Shown piece by piece: positions 43,887 through 53,269 of a stretch of 64,000 nt of DNA (within the stretch, counting starts at the first letter, position 1; each line of letters begins with the position of its first letter). Location: the NCBI RefSeq assembly GCF_006540305.1, contig NZ_BJOR01000001.1:6944001-7008000 (forward strand). The letters are read 5' to 3'. A model generated the notes under the pieces. That model searched no databases, was not told the DNA's origin, and saw only the letters and a list, made by a program, of their open reading frames with translations. Both the position numbers and the translations under genes were made by a program. Origin of the DNA: Streptomyces sp. 6-11-2. Its GTDB lineage: Bacteria > Actinomycetota > Actinomycetes > Streptomycetales > Streptomycetaceae.

Positions 43887-45419
43887 TCAGCGCACGGAGG
43901 TGCGTTCCCCCGCCCGGGTGAGCCGGGCCTGCTCGGCCGCCGCGCCGGCGATGTTGCGGGCCATCCCGCCGAACACGAGCGCGTGGAAGGGCGAGACACT
44001 CCACCAGTAGGCGTGCCCCAGCAGCCCGTGCGGATAGAACACCGCGCGCTGGCGGTACAGCGTGCGGCCCCGGGCGTCGGTGCCGACGCGCATCTCCAGC
44101 CAGGCCAGCCCCGGCAGCCGCATCTCGGCCCGCAGCCGGAGCAGCCGTCCCGGCTCGATCTCCTCCACGCGCCAGAAGTCGAGCGAGTCCCCGGCCCGCA
44201 GCCGCTGCGCGTCACGGCGGCCGCGGCGCAGCCCGACCCCGCCCGCCAGCCGGTCGAGGCCGCCGCGCAGTGCCCAGGCGAGGGGGAAGGAGTACCAGCC
44301 GTGGTCGCCGCCGATGCCCTCGACGACCCGCCACAGGGCCTCGGGCGGGGCGTCCACCGTGCGTTCCCGCCGGTCCGTGTAGAGGCTGCCGCCGGCCCAG
44401 TCGGGGTCGGTGGGCAGGGGATCGCTGGGCGCGCCGGGCACCGACGCGGACGACCACCGGGTCGTCACCTGCGCGTCGCGGACCCGGCGCAGGGCCAGCC
44501 GCACCGCCTCGTCGAAGCCGATCGGATGCCCGGGAGGGTCGGGCACGTACCGCAGGATGTCGTGCTCGCGGCAGACCACCTCGTGGCGCAGCGACTCGGC
44601 GAGCGGCCGCGCGATGGCCGCCGGTACGGGGGTGACCAGGCCGATCCAGTGACTGGACAGACGGGGGGTGAGCACCGGGACGGGGACGATGACCCGGCGG
44701 GGCAGGCCCGCCACCGCCGCGTACCGCAGCATCATGTCCCGGTACGTCAGGACGTCCGGCCCGCCGATGTCGAAGGCCCGGTTCACGTCGGCGGGCATCC
44801 GCGCGCTGCCCACCAGGACGCGCAGCACGTCGCGCACGGCGATGGGCTGGATGCGGGTGCCCACCCAGCTGGGGGTGACCATCACGGGCAGGCGCTCGGT
44901 GAGGTAGCGCAGCATCTCGAAGGAGGCGGAGCCGGAGCCGATGATGACGGCGGCGCGCAGGACGGTGGTCGGCACACCCGAGGCCAGCAGGATGCGGCCG
45001 ACCTCCGCACGGGAGCGCAGATGCGGGGACAGCTCCCGCCGCGGCACGCCCGTGGGGGTCAGGCCGCCGAGGTAGACGACGCGCCGCACGCCCGCGGCCC
45101 GGGCCCGTTCCCCGAAGACACGCGCGGCCCGGCGGTCGGTCTCCTCGAAGTGCTTGCCGGTGCCGAGGGCGTGCACCAGGTAGTAGGCGACGTCGACGTC
45201 CCGCAGGGCCGCGGCGACCGACTCCGGGTCGGTGACGTCCCCGCGCACCACCTCCGTGCGAGCCGCCCACGGATGGTCGCGCAGCTTGCCGGGGGAGCGG
45301 GCCATGCAGCGCACCCGGTGGCCGGCGTCGAGCAGCTCGGGGACCAGCCGGCCGCCGATGTACCCCGTGGCGCCCGTCACCAGGCAGCGCGGCCCGTCGC
45401 CCGTGTCCTCACCGTTCAT
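43887..45419 (-). CDS. NAD(P)-binding SDR/epimerase with C-terminal DUF2867
   Basis: 510 residues from ATG 45419 with AAGGA eight bases upstream. The N-terminal dinucleotide fold CLVTGATGYIGGRLVPELL and VAYYLVHALG are typical of atypical SDRs. Residues ~350-510 are a DUF2867/SRPBCC-like domain (TVDAPPEALWRVVEGIGG, WRVEEIEPGRLLRLRAEM). In S. coelicolor an oxidoreductase (LitQ) accompanies the light-induced sigma factor LitS; this gene sits upstream of photolyase and ECF sigma genes, so a similar role is possible. Substrate unknown. Confidence 0.85.
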   Translation of the reverse strand: MNGEDTGDGPRCLVTGATGYIGGRLVPELLDAGHRVRCMARSPGKLRDHPWAARTEVVRGDVTDPESVAAALRDVDVAYYLVHALGTGKHFEETDRRAARVFGERARAAGVRRVVYLGGLTPTGVPRRELSPHLRSRAEVGRILLASGVPTTVLRAAVIIGSGSASFEMLRYLTERLPVMVTPSWVGTRIQPIAVRDVLRVLVGSARMPADVNRAFDIGGPDVLTYRDMMLRYAAVAGLPRRVIVPVPVLTPRLSSHWIGLVTPVPAAIARPLAESLRHEVVCREHDILRYVPDPPGHPIGFDEAVRLALRRVRDAQVTTRWSSASVPGAPSDPLPTDPDWAGGSLYTDRRERTVDAPPEALWRVVEGIGGDHGWYSFPLAWALRGGLDRLAGGVGLRRGRRDAQRLRAGDSLDFWRVEEIEPGRLLRLRAEMRLPGLAWLEMRVGTDARGRTLYRQRAVFYPHGLLGHAYWWSVSPFHALVFGGMARNIAGAAAEQARLTRAGERTSVR

Positions 45420-45662
45420 CGGTCTTCGTCCTTCGTGTGTCGGTGCCTTGTGACGCTCCGGATCACCTCCACATGACTTCCACCGGGACGGCTCTCGCGG
45501 ATGCGTGTCCGGTGCTTTCCGTGGGCCGATCGCGTGGCCGGGGCTGCCGCACCGCGATGGCCGGGGAAAGGATTCCGCCGAGGCCGTCGGGCGAGGTGCC
45601 GGTGCGGTGGCCCGCCGTTCGTGTACGAGGTGGGACGACGGCACGACGCCAAGGAGAACGTC

Positions 45663-46019
45663 ATGAAGTACTACCTGCTCAGCGTGATCCAGCCGGCCGA
45701 GGGCGAGCCGCCCTCGGCCGAGGCGCTCGCGCGGATCATGCGCGACGTCGAGGGCTTCCACCAGGAGCTGCGCGAGGCGGGCGCCTGGGTCTTCGCCGGC
45801 GGGCTGCACGGCCCGGAGACCGCCGTCGTCCTGCGTCCCGGGGGCGGTGAGGTGCGGGTCACCGACGGCCCCTACACCCAGGGTGACGAGTACCTGGGCG
45901 GCCTGTGCCTCATCAAGGCGCCCGACCTGGACGCGGCCCTGGAATGGGGCCGGAAGGCAGGCCTGGCCACCACCCTCCCCATCGAGGTGCGGCCGTTCCT
46001 GCATCCGGCCGGGGACTGA
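45663..46019 (+). CDS. YCII-domain (DGPF-type) protein
   Basis: 118 residues from ATG 45663, with AAGGAGAA four bases upstream. MKYYLLSVIQPAEGEPP, REAGAWVFAGGLHGPET, VTDGPYTQGDEYLGGLCLI and the C-terminal IEVRPFL are the DGPF/YCII family pattern. These are small dimeric proteins of uncertain activity, often encoded by ECF sigma factor genes of the SigJ group, but no such partner adjoins it. Divergent from the oxidoreductase gene. Confidence 0.9.
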   Translation: MKYYLLSVIQPAEGEPPSAEALARIMRDVEGFHQELREAGAWVFAGGLHGPETAVVLRPGGGEVRVTDGPYTQGDEYLGGLCLIKAPDLDAALEWGRKAGLATTLPIEVRPFLHPAGD

Positions 46020-46095
46020 TGCCCGGCGCATGCGTCGTCGAGGCCGGCGCCGAGTGCGGCGGCGCCGTCTCCGGCCCGCCGGAGCAAGGGATTTG

Positions 46096-46128
46096 ACTGG
46101 TCTATACCCTTGACTGGTACAGGCCATT
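46096..46128. promoter_or_regulatory. Tandem DasR-like (dre) sites
   Basis: ACTGGTCTATACCCTT (46096) and ACTGGTACAGGCCATT (46113) are 17-bp-spaced direct repeats resembling the DasR consensus ACTGGTCTAGACCAGT. TTGACT within the array can double as a -35 box. They lie about 275 bases before the secreted phospholipase-like gene. A link to N-acetylglucosamine control is inferred. Confidence 0.5.
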
Positions 46129-46402
46129 GCGGTTGAGTGCCCCCAACCCCCCACCGCGGTCGCCCCCCACACCGTGCCCGGTACCACCGGCGCATGCGCA
46201 CGAGGACCGGCTCCGTCCGGCCTCGCGGGGGTGCGGCCGTGCTCGCCGGGCCCTCGACGTCGCGCCGGATGCCGACCGGTTCCGCTGACGTCCGGCCGCC
46301 GAGCGTGGTGTCATGCACCTGACCATCCTGGCCGACGGTGTCCTCGGCCGCCGGGGCGCTCCCCCGGGGTACGGCCACCGTCCGGACGAAGGGCACACCG
46401 CC

Positions 46403-47770
46403 ATGCGCACCCCCCACGCGCTGCTCGCCACGACCGCGGCGCTCGCCGCCGTGGCGCCCCCCGCTCCAGCGAGCGCCACGGCACAGGCTCCGGCCGCCGG
46501 GGCGTACTACGTCCAGAGCGTCACGACCGGTCTGGCCGCGGCGGCCGCCGGTGCCGGCGCCGTGGAACAGCACAACCCCAGGGGCGACGAGGACCACCAG
46601 CAGTGGAACCTGAGGGCGAACGGGCCGTCGTACGTCCTGGAGAACGCCGATCTGACCGGGACCTGCCTCGGCCGCTCGGGCGACCAGGCGCGCACCGTCG
46701 CCTGTACCGACACGGAGGCGGCCTGGGAGATCGCACCGGCCGGGGACGACCAGTACACGCTCAAGTCACCCGGCACCGAACGCTATTTGACCGTCGCCGC
46801 CAAGCCGTCCGGCGCCAACTACCCGGCCCCGTTGGCCATCGGGCCCGCGGGCGATCCGGCCCGCTGGTACCTCACCCCGGTGACACCGAACACCCGGCCC
46901 ATGCCGCCGGCGGACCGGCGCACCCTCGACCAGGTCACCTTCCTCACCGCCCACAACGCCTACGCCAACGGAGTCGACGGCGGTTTCGCCCCGCCGTTCG
47001 TCAACCTCTTCCCCAACCAGAGCCGTGGCATCAACCAGCAACTCGCCGACGGAGTACGGGGGTTCATGCTGGACATCCACCAGACCCCGGACGGCGCGAT
47101 CCTCTGCCACAACAGCTGCACCCTGGTCAGCAGGCCGGTCGCCCTGTGGGTGGACCTCCAGCGCATGGTGGACTTCCTGGAGGCGCACCCCGACCAGTTC
47201 GTCACCGTGTTCCTGGAGGACTACGTCGATCCGGGCGTCCTGCGCGCCGAACTCGCCCGCGTCCGGGGCCTGTCCGACGTGCTCTACCGGCCCGACCGGA
47301 CCGGAGTGCGCAACGGCGGCTGGCCCAGGATGGCCGACCTGATCGCGGCGAACGACCGGCTGCTGATCCTCACCGACCACAGCCGCTCCGCCGACGAGGC
47401 CGCGGGCCTGCCCCGGGACGGCTTCGGCGTGATGTACCAGCGCGAGTGGACGGTCGAGAACCACTGGTCGATGGGGCCGGGCCTCGGCGCGTCCGACTGG
47501 TCCTGCCACAGCCGCTGGTACGGCGCCGACCTCAACATCCCGCTGACGCACACCGAACCGGGCTTCCGGCCGCTGTTCGTGATGAACCACTTCCGCGACA
47601 GCACGATCGCCGCCACGGCACAGACCGACAACACCAAACTCGCCGACCGCGCCCAGCGGTTCTGCGAGCCCGCCGCACGCAAGAAGCCCAACTTCCTCGC
47701 CGTGGACCGCTACGACCTGGGCAACCCGGCGTCCGCCGTCGACGCGCTGAACACCCACACATATCCCTGA
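46403..47770 (+). CDS. Secreted PI-PLC-like phosphodiesterase with lectin-like N-domain
   Basis: 455 residues from ATG 46403. Signal peptide (MRTPHALLATTAALAAVAPP to the Ala-rich site). Residues ~30-165 have a ricin-type beta-trefoil look (YYVQSVTTGLAAAAA, WNLRANGPSYVLENA, CLGRSGDQARTVAC). The C-terminal domain is a TIM-barrel phosphodiesterase of the PI-PLC X type: LTAHNAYANG with the first catalytic His, RGFMLDIHQTPDGAILCHN with the second. It would act outside the cell on phospholipid or polyol-phosphate diesters. An upstream ATG at 46313 lacks a signal. Confidence 0.85.
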   Translation: MRTPHALLATTAALAAVAPPAPASATAQAPAAGAYYVQSVTTGLAAAAAGAGAVEQHNPRGDEDHQQWNLRANGPSYVLENADLTGTCLGRSGDQARTVACTDTEAAWEIAPAGDDQYTLKSPGTERYLTVAAKPSGANYPAPLAIGPAGDPARWYLTPVTPNTRPMPPADRRTLDQVTFLTAHNAYANGVDGGFAPPFVNLFPNQSRGINQQLADGVRGFMLDIHQTPDGAILCHNSCTLVSRPVALWVDLQRMVDFLEAHPDQFVTVFLEDYVDPGVLRAELARVRGLSDVLYRPDRTGVRNGGWPRMADLIAANDRLLILTDHSRSADEAAGLPRDGFGVMYQREWTVENHWSMGPGLGASDWSCHSRWYGADLNIPLTHTEPGFRPLFVMNHFRDSTIAATAQTDNTKLADRAQRFCEPAARKKPNFLAVDRYDLGNPASAVDALNTHTYP

Positions 47771-47825
47771 CATCCGCCCGTACGGCGCACGGGGCCGCGG
47801 CACGCGGGTGTGCGAGACTCCGCCG

Positions 47826-48734
47826 ATGACCTCCGAAACGATCACCGCGGACGCCGCGGGCACCTGGGAACTCGGCGACCTGCCCGTCCACCGCATCGGC
47901 CTCGGCGCGATGCGGCTGACGGGCAGCGCCGCCTTCCATCTCGGCACACCGAGCGACCGGACCCGTTCGATCGCCGTCCTGCGCCGCGCGGTCGAGCTCG
48001 GCGTGAACCACATCGACACGGCGGCCTTCTACTTCTCCGCCCGGCGCTCCGCCAACGAGCTGATCAACAGCGCCCTGTCCCCGTACCCGGACGGTCTGGT
48101 CGTCGTCACGAAGGTCGGTCCGTTCCGGAACTGCTCGGGGGAGTGGGGTCCGTCCGCGCGCCCCGACGACCTGCGCGGCCACGTCGAGGAGAACCTGCGT
48201 CAGCTCGGCCGCGACCACCTGGACGTGGTGAACCTGCGCCGGATGGGGCAGGACTCCATCGCCGAGCACTTCGGCGCGCTCGCCGAACTGCGCGAGGAGG
48301 GCCTGATCCGCCACCTCGGCGTCTCCGACGTGGAGCCGCGCCACCTCGAAGAGGCCCGAGCCATCGCGCCGGTGGTGTGCGTGCAGAACCGCTTCGGGCT
48401 CGATCTCCACGATCCCGGCACCGACGAACTGCTGCGGGTCTGCGGCGAGGCGGGCATCGCCTTCGTGCCGTTCTTCGCCATCGCGGGCGAGGGCGGCTCC
48501 CAGGGGGCGGCGGACGGTGCGCACGACGAGGAGGTCGCGGCCGTCGCGAAGGCCCACGACGCGACACCCGCACAGGTCCGGATCGCCTGGACCCTCCAGC
48601 AGGGCCCGCACGTACTGGCCATCCCCGGCACCGGCAACCCCGACCACCTCGTGGAGAACGTGGCCGCGGGCGCCCTTCGCCTCACCGACGAGGAGATGGC
48701 CCGTCTCGACGCGCTGCACGCCGGGACCGACTGA
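47826..48734 (+). CDS. Aldo/keto reductase
   Basis: 302 residues. AKR barrel: IGLGAMRLTG, HIDTAAFYFSARRSANELI (catalytic Asp and Tyr), VVVTKVGPF (Lys), then LDVVNLRRMG where the usual active-site His is Asn, as in a known subgroup of actinobacterial AKRs. NADPH contacts near the end: AIPGTGNPDHLVENVAAG. Substrate unknown; possible oxidoreductase of aldehydes or ketones. Ends convergent with the dienelactone hydrolase gene. Confidence 0.88.
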   Translation: MTSETITADAAGTWELGDLPVHRIGLGAMRLTGSAAFHLGTPSDRTRSIAVLRRAVELGVNHIDTAAFYFSARRSANELINSALSPYPDGLVVVTKVGPFRNCSGEWGPSARPDDLRGHVEENLRQLGRDHLDVVNLRRMGQDSIAEHFGALAELREEGLIRHLGVSDVEPRHLEEARAIAPVVCVQNRFGLDLHDPGTDELLRVCGEAGIAFVPFFAIAGEGGSQGAADGAHDEEVAAVAKAHDATPAQVRIAWTLQQGPHVLAIPGTGNPDHLVENVAAGALRLTDEEMARLDALHAGTD

Positions 48735-48774
48735 GCGTTCTCCCGCGCCCGCCGGTCCCGGCGCGCGGTCCCGG

Positions 48775-49482
48775 TCAGTCCAGCTGCCGGTGCAGGAACG
48801 CCACAGTGCTCTGCCAGGCGCGATCGGCCGATCCTGGGTCGTGGCTGGGGCGGCGGTCGTTGAAGAAGGCGTGGCCGGCCGGGTACAGGCGGAAGTCCGC
48901 GGTGACGCCCGACTGCCGCCGGATCGTCTCGCCCAGCTCCTCGACCTGCTCCGGCGGGATGCTCCGGTCCTGCGCCCCGTAGTGGCCGAGGAGCTGGGCG
49001 CGCAGCCCGGAGAAGTCGGGCAGCTCGCCGCGGACGACGCCGTAGAACGGCACGGCCGCGCTCACCCGCGGCTCGACCGCCGCGAGGTACAGCACGAACC
49101 CGCCGCCCATGCAGAAGCCGACCGCGCCGACCGTGCCGGAGGTGACCTCGGGCAGGGACAGCAGGTGGCCGACGGCGCCGGAGAGCAGTTCGACACCGCG
49201 GGAGACCGGCAGGGCCTTCATCATCCGCAGGGCCTCGTCGGCGTCGTGCGCCACGCTGCCGCCGTACAGGTCGGGTGCCAGGGCGACGAAGCCCTCGGCG
49301 GCGAGCCGGTCGGCCACGTCGGCGATGTGGTCCGTCAGCCCCCACCACTCCTGGATGACGAGGACGCCCGGACCGCTTCCCGAAGGGGGCAGCGCGAGGT
49401 AGCCGTGCGCGGTGGCTCCCGCGCTCGGGAAGGTGACGTTCTGCCGGGCGGGCGTCTCGGCGGGCCTGGGCCGCTCGGACAT
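48775..49482 (-). CDS. Dienelactone hydrolase-family protein
   Basis: 235 residues from ATG 49482, nine bases after AAGGAG; an in-frame TTG at 49491 has no spacing from that site. Alpha/beta hydrolase with the Cys nucleophile in GFCMGGGF, Asp in GAQDRSIP and His in YPAGHAFFND, plus VIQEWWGLTDHI, which is diagnostic of the family. It hydrolyses dienelactones or related esters in the cytosol. No aromatic-degradation genes adjoin, so its substrate is open. Confidence 0.9.
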   Translation of the reverse strand: MSERPRPAETPARQNVTFPSAGATAHGYLALPPSGSGPGVLVIQEWWGLTDHIADVADRLAAEGFVALAPDLYGGSVAHDADEALRMMKALPVSRGVELLSGAVGHLLSLPEVTSGTVGAVGFCMGGGFVLYLAAVEPRVSAAVPFYGVVRGELPDFSGLRAQLLGHYGAQDRSIPPEQVEELGETIRRQSGVTADFRLYPAGHAFFNDRRPSHDPGSADRAWQSTVAFLHRQLD

Positions 49483-49754
49483 GGCGCTCAACTCCTTGCC
49501 GGGGTGTGGATCGGGCCCCGCCGGGGGTGACGGAGGGCCTCCCCGGATCCTTACCGCGTTCGCCGTGCCGATTCCGCCCGCCGTTCACGGTCCGGTTCGC
49601 GCCCCTTCGTACGCTGGTGCCGGCGGTCCGGTCGCGCGGCCGGCCGCCGGAGCGCACCGGGGCGCGGGTGCGCGCATCCCCGCGGCCGTTCCCGGCGGCT
49701 CCTTCCATAATGGGCGGGCGGCGAGGCCGCGAGCGGATCACGGCGCCAGACTGA

Positions 49755-49768
49755 CTACAATCATGTAG
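49755..49768. promoter_or_regulatory. CTACA-ATCA-TGTAG palindrome, probable BlaI-type operator
   Basis: A perfect 5-bp inverted repeat with a 4-base centre lies 42 bases before the BlaI-like start codon, with a further partial copy (ATCTACGACT) beside it. BlaI/MecI repressors bind TACA-N-TGTA palindromes and usually control their own promoter. Confidence 0.6.
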
Positions 49769-49810
49769 ACGATCTACGACTGTGGGCGACGACGGGGTGA
49801 GGAAGTACCC

Positions 49811-50185
49811 ATGACCGACGACGACAAGGACGAACGCAGGCCGGCCGGCGAGCTCGAAGCCAGCGTCATGGCCGTCCTGTGGGCGGCCGGCGCGCCCCGG
49901 ACCCCCGGCCAGGTCCAGCTGGGCCTCGGCGCCGGCCTGGCCCGCACCACGGTCACCACCATCCTGACCCGGCTGCACGACAAGGGCGTGGTCGACCGCC
50001 GCCGCCAGGGGCGCGGGTACGCCTACTACCCGGTCCAGGACGCGCACGGGCTGACCGCCCGCCGCATGCACTCCGAGCTCGACCGCGACACCGACCGCGA
50101 GACGGTCCTCGCCCGCTTCGTCGCCCAGCTCAGCCCCGACGACGAGCGCGTCCTGCGCGACCTGCTCGAACCAGGTGAGCGATGA
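49811..50185 (+). CDS. BlaI/MecI-family transcriptional repressor
   Basis: 124 residues. Winged-helix pattern GELEASVMAVLWAAGAPRTP, LARTTVTTILTRLHDKGVV and RRRQGRGYAYYPV, followed by a helical dimerisation C-terminus, defines the family. Such repressors are released when a partner membrane protease cleaves them. Its stop overlaps the start of the M56 peptidase gene (ATGA), so the pair is coupled. No beta-lactamase or other obvious target gene is next to it, so the regulon is unknown. Confidence 0.93.
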   Translation: MTDDDKDERRPAGELEASVMAVLWAAGAPRTPGQVQLGLGAGLARTTVTTILTRLHDKGVVDRRRQGRGYAYYPVQDAHGLTARRMHSELDRDTDRETVLARFVAQLSPDDERVLRDLLEPGER

Positions 50186-51117
50186 CCGCGGCCCTGCTCC
50201 TGCTCCTGCCCCTGCTGCTGCCGTTCGCCGCGCCGGCGCTGGCCCGGCGCGCGCTCGACCGCCTCGCCCCCGTCACCGCGCTGTGGATGATCACTCTCTT
50301 CGCGGTCGTGCTCGCCGGCTGCTCCCTCGCCGCGCTCGGCGCCTTCGTCCTCACCGGCCTGCTCAAGCTGCCCCTCGTCGCGGCGCTGGGCGAACTCGTC
50401 CACCCGCTGCCCACCGCCTCCGACCTGGTGGTCGTCCCGGCGGCCGCGATCTCCGTCGGGGTGCTCGCCGTGTGCGCGTGGACGCTCGGGCGCGCCGCGC
50501 TCAGGGAGTTCCGCGCCTTCCGCAGCGCGCACACGGAGGCCGGCCGCAGGCCCGCCGCCGGCGACCTGTGCGTGGTGGACTCCCCGCACCCGGACGCCTA
50601 CGCGCTGCCCGGCCGTCCGCACCGCATCGTCGTCACCACCGCGATGCTCCGCAGCCTCGACGCGGCCGAGCGTGAGGCGCTCTTCGCCCACGAGCGGGCC
50701 CACAATCGGGGCGGCCACCACTACTTCCTGGCCGCCGCCGAGCTCGCCGCCCACTGCCATCCCGCGCTGCGACGCGTCCGCGGGGCGATCCGCCTCGCGG
50801 CCGAGCGCGCCGCCGACGAGGCCGCGGCCGCGGCCGTCGGCGACCGCCGACTGACCGCCCGTGCCATCGCGCGCGCCGCCCTGGCCGGACAGGAGGCCCG
50901 CTCCGTGCGCCCGGAGTTCGCCCCCGCCGCCACCTCCGGCCCGGTCCCGCACCGCGTCAAGGCCCTGCTGGCCGCCCCGCACGTCACACGCCGCGCCGCG
51001 ACCCGGATCGCCGCGCTGCTGATGGCCTGCGCCGCGGTCTCCTTCGCCGCCTCGGCGACCGGCATGATCGACTTCCATCACCGGGTCGAGGTCGCCCAGG
51101 GCGACACCTCCCGCTGA
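50182..51117 (+). CDS. M56/M48-type membrane metalloprotease (BlaR-like, no sensor domain)
   Basis: 311 residues overlapping the blaI-like stop. Two to three N-terminal membrane helices (LLLLLPLLLPFAAPAL, ITLFAVVLAGCSLAALGAFV, VVVPAAAISVGVLAVCAW) precede the protease part, with zinc motif HERAH at 170-174 and a likely third ligand in AERAADEAA. A final helix (AALLMACAAVSFAASAT) ends the protein. It lacks the penicillin-binding sensor of true BlaR1, as usual in actinomycetes. It probably cleaves the BlaI-like repressor after an unknown signal. Confidence 0.9.
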   Translation: MTAALLLLLPLLLPFAAPALARRALDRLAPVTALWMITLFAVVLAGCSLAALGAFVLTGLLKLPLVAALGELVHPLPTASDLVVVPAAAISVGVLAVCAWTLGRAALREFRAFRSAHTEAGRRPAAGDLCVVDSPHPDAYALPGRPHRIVVTTAMLRSLDAAEREALFAHERAHNRGGHHYFLAAAELAAHCHPALRRVRGAIRLAAERAADEAAAAAVGDRRLTARAIARAALAGQEARSVRPEFAPAATSGPVPHRVKALLAAPHVTRRAATRIAALLMACAAVSFAASATGMIDFHHRVEVAQGDTSR

Positions 51118-51206
51118 GCCCCTGCCGACCGGTCCCCGAGAAGACTGGCGCCGGTGACGTTTTACGTATAACCTCACCCGACGATCGCCCGTTCCGAAAG
51201 GCCCCA

Positions 51207-51605
51207 GTGAGACGCATCGCCCTGATCACCCTCGTCGTCGACGACTACGACGAGGCGATCCGCTTCTACACCGGAGCGCTCGGCTTCCGTCTCGCCGAGG
51301 ACGCCCCGCGCCCGGACGGCTCCCGCTGGGTCGTCGTCGAACCGGGCGACGGGACCGGGACCGCCCTGCTGCTGGCCCGCGCCCGGACCGGGCCCCAGCG
51401 CGCCCGGGTGGGCGACCAGACCGGCGGACGCGTCGGGTTCTTCCTGCACACCGGCGACTTCGCCCGCGACCACGCCCGGATGCGGGCGGCGGGCGTGACC
51501 TTCCTGGAGGAGCCGCGCCGGGAGCCGTACGGCACGGTCGCCGTCTTCGAGGACCTGTACGGCAACCGCTGGGACCTGCTCCAGCCCGCCCCCGACGCCG
51601 ACTGA
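51207..51605 (+). CDS. VOC-family (glyoxalase/bleomycin-resistance fold) protein
   Basis: 132 residues from GTG 51207, with AAAGG upstream. The two babbab modules are seen in [20 protein letters not shown] and [17 protein letters not shown], ending [14 protein letters not shown]. Metal-binding Glu and His positions are plausible. It may be a dioxygenase, isomerase or binding protein; the fold alone does not show which. It precedes adenosine deaminase by 44 bases and may be cotranscribed with it. Confidence 0.88.
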   Translation: MRRIALITLVVDDYDEAIRFYTGALGFRLAEDAPRPDGSRWVVVEPGDGTGTALLLARARTGPQRARVGDQTGGRVGFFLHTGDFARDHARMRAAGVTFLEEPRREPYGTVAVFEDLYGNRWDLLQPAPDAD

Positions 51606-51649
51606 CCCGCCGCACACCACCACCGCTCGACTGCCCTAGGAAACGCCCC

Positions 51650-52720
51650 ATGACCGCGCCCCGCATCGACACCGACACCCTCCGCCGGCTCCCCAAGGCC
51701 GTGCTGCACGACCACCTCGACGGCGGCCTGCGCCCCGCCACCGTCGTGGAACTCGCGGACGCGGTCGGCCACACCCTGCCCACCACCGACCCCGCCGAGC
51801 TCGCCGCCTGGTACTACGACGCGGCCAACTCCGGCGACCTGGTCCGCTACATAGCCACCTTCGAGCACACCCTCGCCGTGATGCAGACCCGCGAGGGCCT
51901 GCTGCGCACCGCCGAGGAGTACGTCCTGGACCTGGCCGAGGACGGCGTCGTCTACGGCGAGGTCCGCTACGCCCCCGAACTGATGGTCAACGGCGGGCTG
52001 ACCCTCACCGAGGTCGTGGAGACCGTCCAGGAGGGCCTCGCGGCGGGCATGGCCAAGGCGGCGGCCCAGGGCACGCCCGTCCGGGTCGGCACGCTGCTGT
52101 GCGGCATGCGGATGTTCGACCGCACCCGGGAGATCGCCGACCTGGCCGTCGCCCACCGCGACGCCGGTGTCGTCGGCTTCGACATCGCCGGCGCCGAGGA
52201 CGGCTTCCCGCCCGCCGACCACCTGGACGCGTTCGAGCATCTGCGCCGCGAGAGCGTGCCGTTCACCATCCACGCCGGCGAGGCGCACGGCCTGCCCAGC
52301 ATCCACCAGGCCCTCCAGGTGTGCGGCGCCCTGCGCATCGGGCACGGCGTGCGCATCACCGAGGACATCGTCGACGGCAAGCTGGGGCCGCTGGCCGGCT
52401 GGGTGCGCGACCGCCGGATCGCCCTGGAGATGTGCCCGACCTCCAACCTCCAGACCGGCGCCGCCACCTCGATCGCCGAGCACCCCATCACCGCGCTGAA
52501 GGACCTCGGCTTCCGGGTCACCCTCAACACCGACAACCGCCTGGTGTCCGGCACCACGATGACCCGCGAGATGTCGCTGCTGGTCGAGCAGGCGGGCTGG
52601 ACGGTCGAGGACCTGCGCACGGTCACGGTCAACGCCGTCAAGAGCGCGTTCATCCCCTTCGACGAGCGGGTGAGCCTGATCCGCGACGTGGTGCTGCCGG
52701 GCTACGAGTCCGCACTCTGA
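51650..52720 (+). CDS. add: Adenosine deaminase
   Basis: 356 residues. All zinc and catalytic motifs are present: [11 protein letters not shown] (metal His pair), [13 protein letters not shown] (His and Glu), RIGHGVRI (His) and [13 protein letters not shown], where the usual final Asp pair is represented by NTDNR. It deaminates adenosine to inosine in purine salvage. Length normal. The final 19 bases overlap the end of the convergent DinB-like gene. Confidence 0.93.
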   Translation: MTAPRIDTDTLRRLPKAVLHDHLDGGLRPATVVELADAVGHTLPTTDPAELAAWYYDAANSGDLVRYIATFEHTLAVMQTREGLLRTAEEYVLDLAEDGVVYGEVRYAPELMVNGGLTLTEVVETVQEGLAAGMAKAAAQGTPVRVGTLLCGMRMFDRTREIADLAVAHRDAGVVGFDIAGAEDGFPPADHLDAFEHLRRESVPFTIHAGEAHGLPSIHQALQVCGALRIGHGVRITEDIVDGKLGPLAGWVRDRRIALEMCPTSNLQTGAATSIAEHPITALKDLGFRVTLNTDNRLVSGTTMTREMSLLVEQAGWTVEDLRTVTVNAVKSAFIPFDERVSLIRDVVLPGYESAL

Positions 52721-53217
52721 AGCAGCCCCCTGACGTAGGCGGCCTGTCCGGCGTGCTGGAGATCGTCGGACAGGACGCTGACCAGGCGCACGCCCAGCGT
52801 GACCGGGGGGTCCCAGCCCTCGTCGACGACGCTTTCCAGGTCCTTGGCGGTCACTTGGCGCAGGGCCGTCAGGGTCTGCTCGTGCACGGCGTCGTAGTAG
52901 CCGGTCAGCAGCTGACCGGAGTCGACCCGCACCTCCGCGACCTGCGCCGGACTGTGCCCGTAGCCGGTGTCGCGGCGGTTCAGGGGGAGCCCGAAGCGCT
53001 TCTGCCAGTCCCGCGCCAGCCACACCTGGTCGAGACCGAAGGCGTCGGCGACATGGTCGTCCTGCACGCGCGCGAGGTGCCAGACGAGCCAGGTCACGGA
53101 GTTGGCGTCGGCGGCGGGACGGGCGTTGAGCCATGCGGCCGGCAGGCCGCTGACGACGGCATGGACCCCTTCCCGGATGCGGCCGTAGCCCTCGATGAGG
53201 ATGTCCTTCGCATGCAT
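52702..53217 (-). CDS. DinB-like/DUF664 four-helix protein
   Basis: 171 residues from ATG 53217, five bases after [47 protein letters not shown] and [17 protein letters not shown] are the helical-bundle pattern, with His residues placed as in the DinB metal site. Members include thiol-dependent transferases using mycothiol or bacillithiol. Activity is not demonstrated for this one. The 3' end overlaps the adenosine deaminase gene. Confidence 0.88.
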   Translation of the reverse strand: MHAKDILIEGYGRIREGVHAVVSGLPAAWLNARPAADANSVTWLVWHLARVQDDHVADAFGLDQVWLARDWQKRFGLPLNRRDTGYGHSPAQVAEVRVDSGQLLTGYYDAVHEQTLTALRQVTAKDLESVVDEGWDPPVTLGVRLVSVLSDDLQHAGQAAYVRGLLQSADS

Positions 53218-53269
53218 ACGCCCACCTTGGCGCATCACTCCCCGTCCCGCGTCCGGAACACGGTCTCCG

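Noticed and set aside
42378..45476. 1032-codon plus-strand frame opposite photolyase and oxidoreductase
   Set aside because: Shadow of two clear minus-strand enzymes; no start site and no domain.
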